Below the pieces are notes generated by a model. It saw only the letters and a list, made by a program, of their open reading frames with translations, was not told where the DNA came from and did not search any database. Shown one piece after another: positions 8,937-17,228 of a DNA stretch of 64,000 bases. This DNA is from Rhodanobacter sp. Soil772 (GTDB taxonomy: Bacteria; Pseudomonadota; Gammaproteobacteria; Xanthomonadales; Rhodanobacteraceae), in assembly GCF_001428385.1 (NCBI RefSeq), contig NZ_LMSK01000003.1:124001-188000 (forward strand), given 5' to 3'. A program made the position numbers and the translations under genes. The stretch's first letter is position 1; the number at the start of each line of letters is the position of its first letter.

Positions 8937-9380
8937 CCGATTACGTTAGCAGGACCGGCATGAAGCGGCGATGGCTGCGATGTGGTGGGGCGGCGGCGCT
9001 GAGGCCGCCTTTCTCCCTCCCTGATTGCAGGGGAGGTTTCGATTTGCTGCCGATGGCGCCTTGCAAGTTCAGCCAGGAAACGCCCGCGCCAGCCAGTCCG
9101 GCACCGGGATGCCTTTCCCGCGCAGGAAGGCCGGGTTGAACGGCTTGACCTGGTGGCGCGTGCCGGCGCGAAGTTCCCGGGGGCGAGCAGAACAGCTCCT
9201 GCTGCTCGCCGGCGTCGCGGTGGAAGCGGGTCGGGCCTTCGACGGAGTCGAGGGTGAAGTCGGGGCGTCGTTGCCCGGTTGCAGGCTCGTGGCAGTCTCC
9301 GTGGCGAATGCCTTGATGCGTCAAGCTTGGCTCCATGCCACTTGGCGACAAATGACTTGATCGAATAACCATATATACGC
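8937..9380. other. Intergenic stretch with no confident gene
   Basis: No convincing gene here. On the minus strand one reading frame ends with a protein-like tail (QVKPFNPAFLRGKG, stop near 9071), but it cannot be extended upstream without changing frame, so it could be a decayed gene end or chance. A small inverted repeat of the CCTCCCTG/CAGGGGAGG kind sits at 9016-9036 and has a relative at 26927-26949. Confidence 0.4.
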
Positions 9381-9381
9381 C

Positions 9382-9399
9382 TAGACGTTTAGACGTCTA
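9382..9399 (+). promoter_or_regulatory. MetJ-like operator (two tandem met boxes)
   Basis: Two adjacent eight-base units, AGACGTTT (9383-9390) and AGACGTCT (9391-9398), match the AGACGTCT met box bound by the MetJ repressor with SAM in enteric bacteria. MetJ operators need at least two tandem boxes, as seen here. The site abuts the -35 hexamer of the metX promoter. No metJ gene is in the window, so another methionine repressor may use the same motif. Confidence 0.65.
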
Positions 9400-9428
9400 T
9401 TGACAGGATGTCGTGAAGCATTCACTAT
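9400..9428 (+). promoter_or_regulatory. Promoter of the metX-metB-hom operon
   Basis: A perfect TTGACA -35 hexamer (9400-9405) is followed after 17 bases by CACTAT (9423-9428), a weak -10. Transcription would then start near 9435, exactly where the riboswitch begins. The MetJ-like boxes touch the -35 element, which fits repression by promoter occlusion. Confidence 0.6.
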
Positions 9429-9436
9429 CCGCTCCA

Positions 9437-9548
9437 CTCATCGAGACCGGCTGAGGGACAGGCCCTTTGAAGCCGGGGCAACCTGCGGAGCGTTTCCGCC
9501 ACGGTGCCAACTCCTGCGGAGGTGCTTCGGCATCCACCGGAAGATGGG
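9437..9548 (+). promoter_or_regulatory. SAM-I (S-box) type riboswitch
   Basis: The leader carries the S-box core in order. P1 is closed by CTCATC (9437-9442) and GATGGG (9543-9548). The GAGGGA, GGCCC and TGA elements follow (about 9452-9470). P2 is CCGGC/GCCGG and is followed by GGGCAACC. P3 is a GCGGA/TCCGC hairpin, the GGTGCCAACTCC signature follows, and P4 is a GGTGC-TTCG-GCATC hairpin. The aptamer binds S-adenosylmethionine and reports methionine sufficiency. Its position between the promoter and the metX start, ahead of three methionine genes, supports the call. A GC-rich hairpin at about 9564-9579 lies downstream but has no U-run, so control by translation initiation is more likely than by intrinsic termination. 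Confidence 0.88.
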
Positions 9549-9595
9549 CGTCATCCGGCTTGCGGCGGTCTGCCGCCGAATCCGGGGTTGGCGAC

Positions 9596-9632
9596 CTTTC
9601 CGGTCCTTCGCAGGGCGATGCCGACCGGAGAG
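9596..9632 (+). promoter_or_regulatory. Hairpin sequestering the metX ribosome binding site
   Basis: CTTTCCGGTC (9596-9605) can pair over ten positions (one G-U) with GACCGGAGAG (9623-9632), which contains the GGAG Shine-Dalgarno of metX. When formed, the start at 9639 would be masked. This is a plausible expression platform for the SAM riboswitch just upstream. The coupling between the two is inferred and was not folded computationally. Confidence 0.6.
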
Positions 9633-9638
9633 AGTTGC

Positions 9639-10661
9639 ATGACGTTCCTGCCCGAAACCCGTTGCACCGAAGCCAGCCAGGCCGCCTTCGCCGTTCTTCC
9701 CGAACCGCGCGTGCGGCTTACCGCCCAGCGCAGCACACGCCGGCTGCAGCTCAACCCGAAGTACGGCAGCGGCCCGCGCGAGGTCGAGGTGAGCTACCTG
9801 TGGTGCGGCGCGGCGGGCGCGCCCACCGTGATCGTGCAGGGCGGCATCTCGGCCGATCGCGACGTCACCGCGCTGGACGGCGATGCCGCGCCGGGCTGGT
9901 GGCAGGCGCTGGTCGGCAGCGGCGCGGCGGTCGACCTGGAGCGCTGGCGCGTGCTGGCGATCGACTGGCTGACCCCGGACCGGCTCGGCGCCGGCTCGGT
10001 CTCCAGCGAGGACCAGGCCGACGCGCTGGCCGCGCTGCTGGGCGCGCTGGGCATCGCGCAGGTGCATGCCTTCATCGGTTCGTCCTACGGCGCGATGGTG
10101 GCGCTGGCGTTCGCCGCGCGGCATCCGCGCAGCGTCGAGCGCCTGCTGCTGCTGGCCGGCGCGCACCGGCCGCACCCGCTCAGCACCGCGCAGCGCAGCG
10201 TGCAGCGCGGCATCGTGCGGCTGGGCCAGGCCAGCGGCCGGGCCGACGAGGCGTTGGCATTGGCGCGCCAGCTGGCGATCACCACCTATCGCGGCAGCGC
10301 CGAGTTCGGCCGGCGTTTCGCCGGCGGCCCGGAGTGGCGCGAGGAACGCTTCCATTTCCCGGTCGAGGACTACCTGGCGCACCAGGGCCGCCGCTTCGTC
10401 GAGCGCTTCGATGCGGATCGCTTCCTCGCGCTGTCCGAGTCGATCGACCTGCATGACGTGCAGCCCGAGCGGATTCCCACCCCGACCACGCTGATCGGTT
10501 TCCCCTCCGACCGGCTGGTACCGCTGGCCGACCTGTGCGAGCTGCAGCGCCGCCTGCATGGCCCGGCCACGCTGGAAGTGGTCGAGTCGCCGTACGGCCA
10601 CGACGCTTTCCTGAAAGAACCCGAACAGCTCGCGCCGTTGCTGCGCGAAGCGCTGGCCTGA
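9639..10661 (+). CDS. metX: Homoserine O-acyltransferase, MetX-type alpha/beta hydrolase
   Basis: A 340-residue alpha/beta-hydrolase-fold enzyme that acylates homoserine, the first committed methionine step. The nucleophile elbow GSSYGAM lies near residue 150. The catalytic Asp is in GFPSDRLVP near 292 and the His in YGHDAF near 324. Whether the donor is acetyl-CoA or succinyl-CoA cannot be read with certainty; the adjacent metB suggests O-succinylhomoserine. The ATG at 9639 follows a GGAG site; the in-frame reading from 9504 would translate the riboswitch and is rejected. It is first in the metX-metB-hom operon, and its leader carries the SAM-responsive elements. Confidence 0.88.
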   Translation: MTFLPETRCTEASQAAFAVLPEPRVRLTAQRSTRRLQLNPKYGSGPREVEVSYLWCGAAGAPTVIVQGGISADRDVTALDGDAAPGWWQALVGSGAAVDLERWRVLAIDWLTPDRLGAGSVSSEDQADALAALLGALGIAQVHAFIGSSYGAMVALAFAARHPRSVERLLLLAGAHRPHPLSTAQRSVQRGIVRLGQASGRADEALALARQLAITTYRGSAEFGRRFAGGPEWREERFHFPVEDYLAHQGRRFVERFDADRFLALSESIDLHDVQPERIPTPTTLIGFPSDRLVPLADLCELQRRLHGPATLEVVESPYGHDAFLKEPEQLAPLLREALA

Positions 10662-10699
10662 TTCCCCGTCCCCGCACAACAAGAACCGGAGATCTCCCG

Positions 10700-11887
10700 A
10701 TGACCGAGCCCGCCCCCTGTACCCGCGCCGTGCGCGCCGGGATCGAGAGCGACACCCAGCACGGCGCCGTGGTGCCCGCGCTGCACCTGTCGACCAACTA
10801 CAGCTTCGCGGGTTTCGGCCGCAAGCGCGCGTACGACTACTCGCGCAGCGGCAACCCCACCCGCGACCTGCTCGGCGATGCACTGGCGGAACTGGAGCAG
10901 GGCGCCGGCGCGGTGGTGACCTCCAGCGGCATGTCGGCGGTGGCGCTGGCCTTGGAGCTGGTGCCGGCCGGCGCCACCGTGCTGGCGGCGCACGACTGCT
11001 ACGGCGGCACCTGGCGGCTGCTCGACGCATGGGCGAAGAAGGGCCGCTTCCAGGTCGAGTTCGCCGACCTCACCGATAGCGTGGCGCTGGCCGCCGGCCT
11101 GGCGAAGAAGCCGGCGCTGGTGTGGGTGGAAACGCCGTCGAACCCGCTGCTGCGGATCACCGATATCCGCCACGTGGCGCAGGCTGCGCATGCGGTGGGC
11201 GCCTTGCTGGTGGTCGACAACACCTTCCTGTCGCCGGCGCTGCAGCAGCCGTTGCTGCTCGGCGCGGATGTGGTGGTGCACTCCACCACCAAGTACATCA
11301 ACGGCCACAGCGACGTGGTCGGCGGCGCGGCGGTGGCGCGCGACGCCGCGGTATTCGATCAGCTGAAATGGTGGGCCAACTGCAACGGCCTCACCGGCGC
11401 ACCGTTCGACAGCTACCTTACCCTGCGCGGCCTGCGCACGCTCAGCGTGCGGCTGCGCCAGCACCAGGAAAACGCCGCGCGTATCGCCGAACAACTCGAC
11501 GCGCATGCGGCCGTGCGCAAGGTGTATTACCCCGGCTTGGCCAGCCATCCTGGCCATGCGCTGGCGGCGCGGCAGCAGCAGGGTTTCGGCGCGATGTTGA
11601 GCTTCGAGCTGGACGGCGACGTGGCGCAGATCGAGGCATTCGTCGACGGCCTTCAATACTTCTCGCTGGCCGAGTCGCTGGGCGGGGTGGAAAGCCTGAT
11701 TGCGCACCCGGCGAGCATGACCCACGCCTCGATGGCACCGGAGGCGCGCCGCACCGCTGGCATCGCCGACAGCCTGCTGCGCGTGTCGGTAGGCATCGAG
11801 GACGGCGACGACCTGCTGCGCGATCTCGACGCGGCGCTGGTCCGTGCCGCGGCCGCAGGGACGTCCAAACGCCGGGTGCTCGCATGA
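10700..11887 (+). CDS. metB: Cystathionine gamma-synthase / O-acylhomoserine sulfhydrylase
   Basis: A 395-residue PLP-dependent transsulfuration enzyme that condenses activated homoserine with cysteine (or sulfide). Family marks are YDYSRSGNPTRD near residue 50, the TSSGMSA phosphate-binding loop near 75, VVDNTFLSP near 172 and the PLP lysine in HSTTKYINGHSD near 198. The C-terminal SLGGVESLIAHPASMTH motif is also typical. A GGAGATC site precedes the ATG at 10700. Its TGA overlaps the ATG of the homoserine dehydrogenase gene. Choosing between MetB and MetZ activity needs biochemistry. Confidence 0.92.
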   Translation: MTEPAPCTRAVRAGIESDTQHGAVVPALHLSTNYSFAGFGRKRAYDYSRSGNPTRDLLGDALAELEQGAGAVVTSSGMSAVALALELVPAGATVLAAHDCYGGTWRLLDAWAKKGRFQVEFADLTDSVALAAGLAKKPALVWVETPSNPLLRITDIRHVAQAAHAVGALLVVDNTFLSPALQQPLLLGADVVVHSTTKYINGHSDVVGGAAVARDAAVFDQLKWWANCNGLTGAPFDSYLTLRGLRTLSVRLRQHQENAARIAEQLDAHAAVRKVYYPGLASHPGHALAARQQQGFGAMLSFELDGDVAQIEAFVDGLQYFSLAESLGGVESLIAHPASMTHASMAPEARRTAGIADSLLRVSVGIEDGDDLLRDLDAALVRAAAAGTSKRRVLA

Positions 11888-12966
11888 GCGCGGTGCTGGC
11901 CGAGCGCGCGGCGAGCGCCAGGAGCGAAGCCTCCACCACCATCGCGATCGTGCTGCTCGGCACCGGCGTGGTCGGTGGTGCGCTGCTGAAATTGCTCAAC
12001 ACCTCTGCCGCAGGTTCGCTGCGGCTGGTCGGCGCGGCGAACTCGCGCCGCCAGCAGACCGATCCGGTCAGCCTGTCCCAGCGTAACCTGCGCGAGCAGC
12101 TGAACCAGCACGGTGCCCCGCGCGACAACGCCAGCCTGCTCGCGGCGCTGGACGCCAGCGCAGCGACGGCGAAGGTGATCATCGACGCCACCGCCAGCGC
12201 GGCCTTGGCGTCGCGCCACGCCGAGTGGCTGGCGCGCGGCTACCACGTGGTCACCGCGAACAAGGCGCTGGCCGGCGGCGACTTGTCCGGCTGGCGTGCG
12301 TTGCAGGCCGCGCTGGCGCATGGTGCGCGCTACGGCGACTCGGCCACCGTCGGCGCCGGCTTGCCGGTACTGTCCACGCTGCGCCGCCTGCGCACTTGCG
12401 GCGACGGCCTGCTTACCCTGGAAGGCGTGTTTTCCGGTTCGCTGTCGTGGCTGTTCAACCAGTACGACGGCGGCCGCCCGTTCTCCGAGCTGCTGCGCGA
12501 GGCGCGCCAGTTCGGCTATACCGAACCCGACCCGCGCTCGGACCTGTCCGGCGAGGACGTGGCGCGCAAGCTGCTGATCATCGCCCGCAACGCCGGTTTC
12601 GCCTTGGGCACTGACGAGGTGCAGGTGGACGGCCTGGTGCCCGAGGCGCTGCGCGGGCTGAGCACCGAAGCGTTCCTGGCGCGGCTGGAGGAACTCGACG
12701 CGCCGCTGGCCGCCCGCCATGCGCAGGCCAGCTCGCGTGGCTGCGTGCTGCGCTTCCTGGCGCGGCTCAACCAGCGCGGACATGCCCGCGTCGGCCTGGT
12801 CGAAGTGCCGCTCACCCATCCCGCCGCGCGGCTGTACGGCACCGACAACCAGTTCGCGCTCACCACCACCCGTTACCACGCCCAGCCGCTGGTGATCCAG
12901 GGGCCGGGCGCGGGGCCGGAGGTGACCGCGCAGGCGCTGCTGGGGGATGTGCTGGCGCTGGCTTGA
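11884..12966 (+). CDS. hom: Homoserine dehydrogenase lacking an ACT domain
   Basis: A 360-residue NAD(P)-dependent enzyme that reduces aspartate semialdehyde to homoserine. The nucleotide loop GTGVVGG is near residue 27, the catalytic-site Lys is in VVTANKALAGG near 125, and the substrate region GVFSGSLSWLFNQYDGG is near 180. TEPDPRSDLSGEDVARKLL follows. These motifs match the dehydrogenase half of bifunctional aspartokinase-homoserine dehydrogenases (ThrA/MetL) rather than the ACT-bearing monofunctional Hom. With no ACT domain, threonine feedback is unlikely. Control would come from the SAM leader of this operon. It starts inside the metB stop (ATGA). Confidence 0.92.
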   Translation: MSAVLAERAASARSEASTTIAIVLLGTGVVGGALLKLLNTSAAGSLRLVGAANSRRQQTDPVSLSQRNLREQLNQHGAPRDNASLLAALDASAATAKVIIDATASAALASRHAEWLARGYHVVTANKALAGGDLSGWRALQAALAHGARYGDSATVGAGLPVLSTLRRLRTCGDGLLTLEGVFSGSLSWLFNQYDGGRPFSELLREARQFGYTEPDPRSDLSGEDVARKLLIIARNAGFALGTDEVQVDGLVPEALRGLSTEAFLARLEELDAPLAARHAQASSRGCVLRFLARLNQRGHARVGLVEVPLTHPAARLYGTDNQFALTTTRYHAQPLVIQGPGAGPEVTAQALLGDVLALA

Positions 12967-12969
12967 GCT

Positions 12970-13263
12970 TCAGGGTTTCGCGTCGATGGCGGTCGGCGGC
13001 GTGCGTGACACGATGCCCACGCGCATGCCGAACGGTGCGAACACCGCGTTGAGCGTGCGCACGGTCGGGTTGCCCTGGTCGTGCTCGAGCTGTTGCAAGG
13101 TGTTGAGCGAGATCCGGCACATGCGGGCGAACTGCTCCTGGTGCAGGCCGGTCAGTTCGGTGCGCAATCGGCGCACGGCCGCGCCGATGCTGGTGCGACC
13201 GTCCAGCAGTTCCGCCTGCAATTGGGCCAGCAGTGCCTGGCGATCGGCGAGGGCGGCGCTCAT
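12970..13263 (-). CDS. hipB: HipB-like XRE-family antitoxin/regulator
   Basis: A 97-residue protein with an XRE helix-turn-helix (about 40-92: LHQEQFARMCRISLNTLQQL, then GNPTVRTLNAVFAPFG). Proteins of this type bind and inhibit the HipA kinase and repress their own operon. The ATG at 13263 overlaps the hipA stop, so hipB is the second gene. In the classic E. coli order the antitoxin gene comes first. It converges on the methionine operon with a three-base gap. Confidence 0.85.
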   Translation of the reverse strand: MSAALADRQALLAQLQAELLDGRTSIGAAVRRLRTELTGLHQEQFARMCRISLNTLQQLEHDQGNPTVRTLNAVFAPFGMRVGIVSRTPPTAIDAKP

Positions 13264-14588
13264 GCCAGCAGCCCCCAACGGCGCAGGCGCGCATCCAGCC
13301 CGCCTAGCGCGATGCGCGGGTGATCGAACACTGCCTCCGGCAGGCCGAGGTCGCGCAGCAGGTCCGGCACCGCGCACAGTGCCGAGGCGTCCGCGCGCAA
13401 GTCGTCGAACAGCCGCTGCGGGTCGCCCCATGGCTGCAGCGTCGCGCAGGCGGCGCGCCAGTCCACCTCGCCGGCGACTTCCACCGGCGCAGGCCACTTG
13501 GTGGTGCGCGAGATGCCTTCCTCGTCCATCACCATCGGCGCCAGGTCGTAGATCGGCGCCAGCTCCAGCCGGTCGGCGTGGCGCAGCACCGCGGTGTTGC
13601 GGCCGTGGTTGTCGCTGTTGCCCAGCACCAGGTTGAGCAGGTCGCGGCGCAGATACTCGCGCAGCAGCGCCGACACGTCGCCGGCCTGGCCGGCGGCGAT
13701 CCAGGCCGAAGCCAGTGCGGCAACCGCCTGCGGATGGGTCATGTAGCTGCCGGGGCGGGTCACACCGGCCAATGAGTAGACCGATTCCACCGCGATGCGC
13801 CGCACGGCGCCGGCGACGATGGCGCGATCGAAGCGCGGCAGCCACAGGCTGGGGCGGGCCGCTTCCTCCAGCCGCATCGCGTCGCCGCCGACCGCGGCGA
13901 TGTGCAGCTTCGCCAGGGCGCGGTAATAGCAGTATTCCGCGCGCAGGATCGCCTGGTCGGTCGGCCCGCCGTTGCCGCGCGGGAACTTCACGAACCAGTG
14001 CCGGTGTGCCCGTGTGTCGTCCAGCGTCGCGTCCGGGTGCAGCAGGCCGCCGGCATCCTCGGTGAGCAGCAGCTTGGGCGCCTCGCCGCCGGCGCCGGTG
14101 GCGCCGCCGATCGCCGCGCCCTGTTCGTAGGCGTACTCCAGGAAGCGCGCGTCACGGGCCACCACTTCGGCCATCGGGAAACCGATCGATGGCCCAGGCA
14201 GTGCCTCGAACGCGGATTTGATGCGCAGGTGCCCGACCGGCGCCGGCGTGCATTGCGCCAGCAACTGCAGGTCGGTGGCGCCGGTGTCGGCCCGCACCGG
14301 CATAGCCAGGCGTTGCAGCAGGAAGCGCCGCGCCGCGCCGCTCGGTTCGATGTCGAACAGGAACGCCGGCCACTGCGGCTCGGTGCGGATGGTCCAGTCC
14401 AGCGGCAGCGTCGCGCTGACAGCTGCCGCGGTGGTCACCCCGAGCCGCTCCATGTGCGCCACGACGTAGGCGTCCAGGTAGCCCAGCGTGCAGGGGCTGG
14501 CGTGGCCGTCGGCCGGGCGCAGAAACGCCAGCTCCATGGCGTCGTGCCACTGGCCGTCCAGGTGAAGCTGCACGATGAGAGGGATCAC
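13260..14588 (-). CDS. hipA: HipA-like serine/threonine kinase toxin
   Basis: About 442 residues if started at GTG 14588. It has the HipA kinase fold: an N-terminal domain with LRIKSAFEALPG near residue 165, the nucleotide Lys in HWFVKFPRG near 217, the catalytic loop GNSDNHGRNTA near 330 and the metal-binding Asp in APIYDLAPM near 350. E. coli HipA phosphorylates glutamyl-tRNA synthetase and causes growth arrest; the target here is unknown. An ATG at 14630 is in frame, but it lies within the likely promoter and operator, so the GTG is preferred; neither start has a strong ribosome binding site. Translation runs straight into hipB. Confidence 0.85.
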   Translation of the reverse strand: MIPLIVQLHLDGQWHDAMELAFLRPADGHASPCTLGYLDAYVVAHMERLGVTTAAAVSATLPLDWTIRTEPQWPAFLFDIEPSGAARRFLLQRLAMPVRADTGATDLQLLAQCTPAPVGHLRIKSAFEALPGPSIGFPMAEVVARDARFLEYAYEQGAAIGGATGAGGEAPKLLLTEDAGGLLHPDATLDDTRAHRHWFVKFPRGNGGPTDQAILRAEYCYYRALAKLHIAAVGGDAMRLEEAARPSLWLPRFDRAIVAGAVRRIAVESVYSLAGVTRPGSYMTHPQAVAALASAWIAAGQAGDVSALLREYLRRDLLNLVLGNSDNHGRNTAVLRHADRLELAPIYDLAPMVMDEEGISRTTKWPAPVEVAGEVDWRAACATLQPWGDPQRLFDDLRADASALCAVPDLLRDLGLPEAVFDHPRIALGGLDARLRRWGLLA

Positions 14589-14600
14589 GCCAGTTTCTGC

Positions 14601-14630
14601 TACCCAATGAAATGGGTGCAGTATACCCAT
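14601..14630 (-). promoter_or_regulatory. Operator-like repeats and promoter of hipAB
   Basis: Three half-sites of TACCCA/TGGGTA type are packed here: TACCCA (14601-14606), TGGGTG (14613-14618) and TACCCAT (14624-14630), the first two forming an inverted repeat. On the minus strand TATACT within 14619-14626 could serve as a -10 with TTGTCT upstream as -35. Binding of HipB to such repeats would give autoregulation; this is inferred. Confidence 0.5.
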
Positions 14631-14663
14631 TGCTGGCCAATAAAGACAATATAATAGGTTTAT

Positions 14664-14679
14664 CGACCATAATTGGTCG
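14664..14679. promoter_or_regulatory. Perfect 16-base palindrome in AT-rich spacer
   Basis: CGACCA-TAAT-TGGTCG is a perfect inverted repeat in the AT-rich gap between hipA and the yceI gene. It looks like a dimeric repressor site. It could serve hipA, whose promoter is nearby. The binding protein is unknown. Confidence 0.4.
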
Positions 14680-14716
14680 TAAAGCCCTAATATAAAGTGT
14701 ATTCAACGGCCTGCGA

Positions 14717-15325
14717 TCAGCGTCGCGCGATATCCGCCTCGGCGATCGCCTCGACCTGGATGCGCAGCGTCACCGCCATGTCGAAACCGTAGGGCTTGCC
14801 GGCGTCCATGCCGAACGCGTCGCGCTGGAACGTGGCCAGCGCGTCGGCGCCGCACACTTCGCGTTTCAGCAGCGGGTGCGGCATGCACTTGAAGCTGTCG
14901 ATCTTCAGTTCCAGCGGACGAGTCACGCCGTGCAGGGTGAGCGTGCCGATCACCCGGGTCGGTTTGCCGTCGACGAAGCCGGCGAGTTGGCCCTTGTAGA
15001 TGGCCTGTGGGTAGTTCGCCGTGTCGAACAGCTCCTTGCCCTGCGCCTTCTCATTGAGCTGGTCCTGGCCGAAGTCGGCGCTCTTCATGTCCACCACGAC
15101 ATTCACCGTGCCGCTGCCGGCCGCCTTGTCCAGCGTCACCGTGCCGCTGCTGTGGTTGAACTTGCCGCGCCACACCGACAGCCCGCCGAGATGGTCGGCT
15201 TCGAAGCTGGGGTAGGTGTGGTCCGGGTCGATGCGGTATTCGACCGTGGCGGCGCTGGCGGTGGTCAGCGACAACCAGGCGAGCAGGCCGAGTGCGTGCG
15301 TCGTGGAGCGGGTCTTGGGCGACAT
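14717..15325 (-). CDS. YceI-family periplasmic protein
   Basis: A 202-residue exported protein: the signal peptide runs to about residue 26 (hydrophobic GLLAWLSL, then TASAA). The mature part is the YceI lipocalin-like barrel that binds polyisoprenoid-type lipids. Typical motifs are [36 protein letters not shown] and [16 protein letters not shown]. Two cysteines ([13 protein letters not shown]) may form a disulfide, as in other long YceI members. The ATG at 15325 follows a GAGG-rich site. It stands alone, unlike the two other yceI genes of the window at 28365-30102. Confidence 0.92.
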   Translation of the reverse strand: MSPKTRSTTHALGLLAWLSLTTASAATVEYRIDPDHTYPSFEADHLGGLSVWRGKFNHSSGTVTLDKAAGSGTVNVVVDMKSADFGQDQLNEKAQGKELFDTANYPQAIYKGQLAGFVDGKPTRVIGTLTLHGVTRPLELKIDSFKCMPHPLLKREVCGADALATFQRDAFGMDAGKPYGFDMAVTLRIQVEAIAEADIARR

Positions 15326-15587
15326 GGGCGATTTCCTTTCGTGACGTGAGGAGCAGGGCGTTTGCAGGAACGACGAACCGGGCGGCGCGATTTCGACAAT
15401 GCAGCAACGCCGGGTGATCGCTGCCATCCCGTGTTGCGCCGCGGCGTGGTTGCCGCCAATACTCCCGTTCGCGCCCCACGTCTGGAAGTCCGAATGCACA
15501 AGAAGATGATTCGATGAATTCCCGTTCGCCGGCCATACCGGCACTCCCGCACGGCGGCTGCGCGAGCCGTCCAGACAGATCCCGCCC

Positions 15588-17174
15588 ATGAACACTTCAG
15601 GCAATCGCTGGTTCGCCCCCGGCGACCTCAATGGCTTCCTCGGCCTGGTGGTGGACAACCTGTCCATCATGGGCTTCCTCGCCGCGGCGCTGATCGGCCT
15701 GTTCGGCTTTCCCGCGGACATCGTGTTTTTGCGCATGTTCCCGGGCACCGCGCTGGGCGTGCTGCTGGGCAACCTCGCGTATACCGCGATGGCGCGCCGG
15801 CTGGCGCGGCGCAGCGGCAGCGACAACGTGACCGCGATGCCGCTGGGGCTGGATGCGCCGACCAGCATCGGCATGGCGCTGCTGGTGCTCGGCCCGGCCT
15901 TCCTCGGCTTCAGGCAGGGCGGCATGGACGAACACGCCGCGGCGATCGCCACCTGGCAGCTGGGCATGGCCTCGCTGGTGGTGATGGGCGTGCTGAAGTT
16001 CGTGCTGTCGTTCTTCGGCGCGATGGTGCAGCGGCACGTGCCGCGCGCCGGCCTGCTCGGTTCGATCGCCGGCATCGCGCTGGTGCTGATGGGCTTCCTG
16101 CCGCTGGTGGAGATCCTCAAGCTGCCGGTGGTGGGCTTTGCCGGCCTCGGCGTGGTGCTGTACGCGCTGGTGGCGCACGCGCGGATGCCGTTCGGACTGC
16201 CCGGCGTGCTGGTGGCGTTCGTGCTCGGCGCGCTGCTGTACTACGGGCTCGGCCCGCTGGGCTGGCTGGGCGCGGGCTACCACGCGCCGGCGGCGTGGCA
16301 ATGGCGTTTCGCGTTGCCGTGGCCGACCCTGCAGTGGGTGGAAGGGCTTGCGTACATCGTGCCGTACCTGCCGCTGATCCTGCCGTTCGGCCTGTTGATG
16401 GTGGTGGGCGGCATCAACGTCACCGAGAGCGCGCGTGCCGCCGGCGATGACTATTCCACCCGCGACATCCTGCTGGTCGAGGCGCTGGCGACGCTGGCGG
16501 CCGGCTTCTGCGGCGGCGTGGCGCAGACCACGCCGTACATCGGCCAGCCGTCGTACAAGGCGATGGGCGCGCGCAGCGGCTACACCCTGCTCACCGGCAT
16601 CGTGATCGGGCTGGGCGGCGTGTTCGGTTATCTGTCGAACCTGGTCGAGCTGGTGCCGCTGCCGGTGCTGGCGCCGATCCTGGTGTTCGTGGCGATCGGC
16701 ATCACCGTGCAGGCGTTCGAGGCGACGCCGATGCGCTACGCGGCCGCGGTGGTGTTCAGTTTTTTCCCGGCGATCGCGCGGATGCTCACGATCAAGCTGA
16801 GCGATCCCGCCTACGTCTCGCCCGAACACTTCGCCCAGTTGTTCAACGACGGCACGCACGGCATCTCCGAGCTGGCGGTGATCACCGTGCTGGGCAACGG
16901 CTTCATCATCACCGCGATGGTCTGGGCCAGCTTCGTGGTGGCGCTGATCGACCGGCGCCCGCTGCGCGCCGCGCTGATCCTGCTGCTCGGTGGGGCGCTC
17001 AGCCTGTTCGGGGTGATCCACTCGGTGGAGCTGTCCGGCGGCATCTACCTGCCGTGGCTGCTCGATGCCGCCTCGCGCGGCATCGTGTGGCAGTTCGCCG
17101 GCGCCTACCTCGTGCTGGCGATCGTGCTGGTGCTGCTGTCGCTGGGCAGCCGCGAGCGGACGGCCGTTCGCTGA
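15588..17174 (+). CDS. NCS2-like permease (xanthine/uracil transporter fold)
   Basis: A 528-residue inner-membrane protein with about 12-14 hydrophobic segments. Its layout resembles nucleobase-cation symporters of the NCS2/AzgA side: [19 protein letters not shown] near residue 40, and [16 protein letters not shown] near 277 followed by [23 protein letters not shown] in the substrate-site region. The substrate is not identifiable, and no purine catabolic genes are nearby. The ATG at 15588 has only a weak ribosome site. The gene converges on the APC permease across a shared terminator. Confidence 0.75.
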   Translation: MNTSGNRWFAPGDLNGFLGLVVDNLSIMGFLAAALIGLFGFPADIVFLRMFPGTALGVLLGNLAYTAMARRLARRSGSDNVTAMPLGLDAPTSIGMALLVLGPAFLGFRQGGMDEHAAAIATWQLGMASLVVMGVLKFVLSFFGAMVQRHVPRAGLLGSIAGIALVLMGFLPLVEILKLPVVGFAGLGVVLYALVAHARMPFGLPGVLVAFVLGALLYYGLGPLGWLGAGYHAPAAWQWRFALPWPTLQWVEGLAYIVPYLPLILPFGLLMVVGGINVTESARAAGDDYSTRDILLVEALATLAAGFCGGVAQTTPYIGQPSYKAMGARSGYTLLTGIVIGLGGVFGYLSNLVELVPLPVLAPILVFVAIGITVQAFEATPMRYAAAVVFSFFPAIARMLTIKLSDPAYVSPEHFAQLFNDGTHGISELAVITVLGNGFIITAMVWASFVVALIDRRPLRAALILLLGGALSLFGVIHSVELSGGIYLPWLLDAASRGIVWQFAGAYLVLAIVLVLLSLGSRERTAVR

Positions 17175-17181
17175 AAACAAA

Positions 17182-17206
17182 AACGCGCGGCTCGTCGCCG
17201 CGCGTT
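17182..17206 (-). terminator. Intrinsic terminator of the APC permease gene
   Basis: A perfect ten-base-pair stem AACGCGCGGC/GCCGCGCGTT with a TCGTC loop. Read on the minus strand it is followed by a T-rich run (TTTTTGTTTT), so it ends the APC permease transcript. The same stem may also slow transcripts from the convergent NCS2 gene. Confidence 0.85.
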
Positions 17207-17228
17207 CCGGTCGAACGGATGGCCGGGT

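Noticed and set aside
9564-9579. Hairpin CGGCGG-TCTG-CCGCCG as riboswitch terminator
   Set aside because: The stem is strong but no U-run follows, and translation control by the downstream hairpin fits better.
9504-9638. Earlier in-frame start for metX at 9504
   Set aside because: It lies within the SAM aptamer, so it cannot be the start; ATG 9639 has a proper ribosome site.
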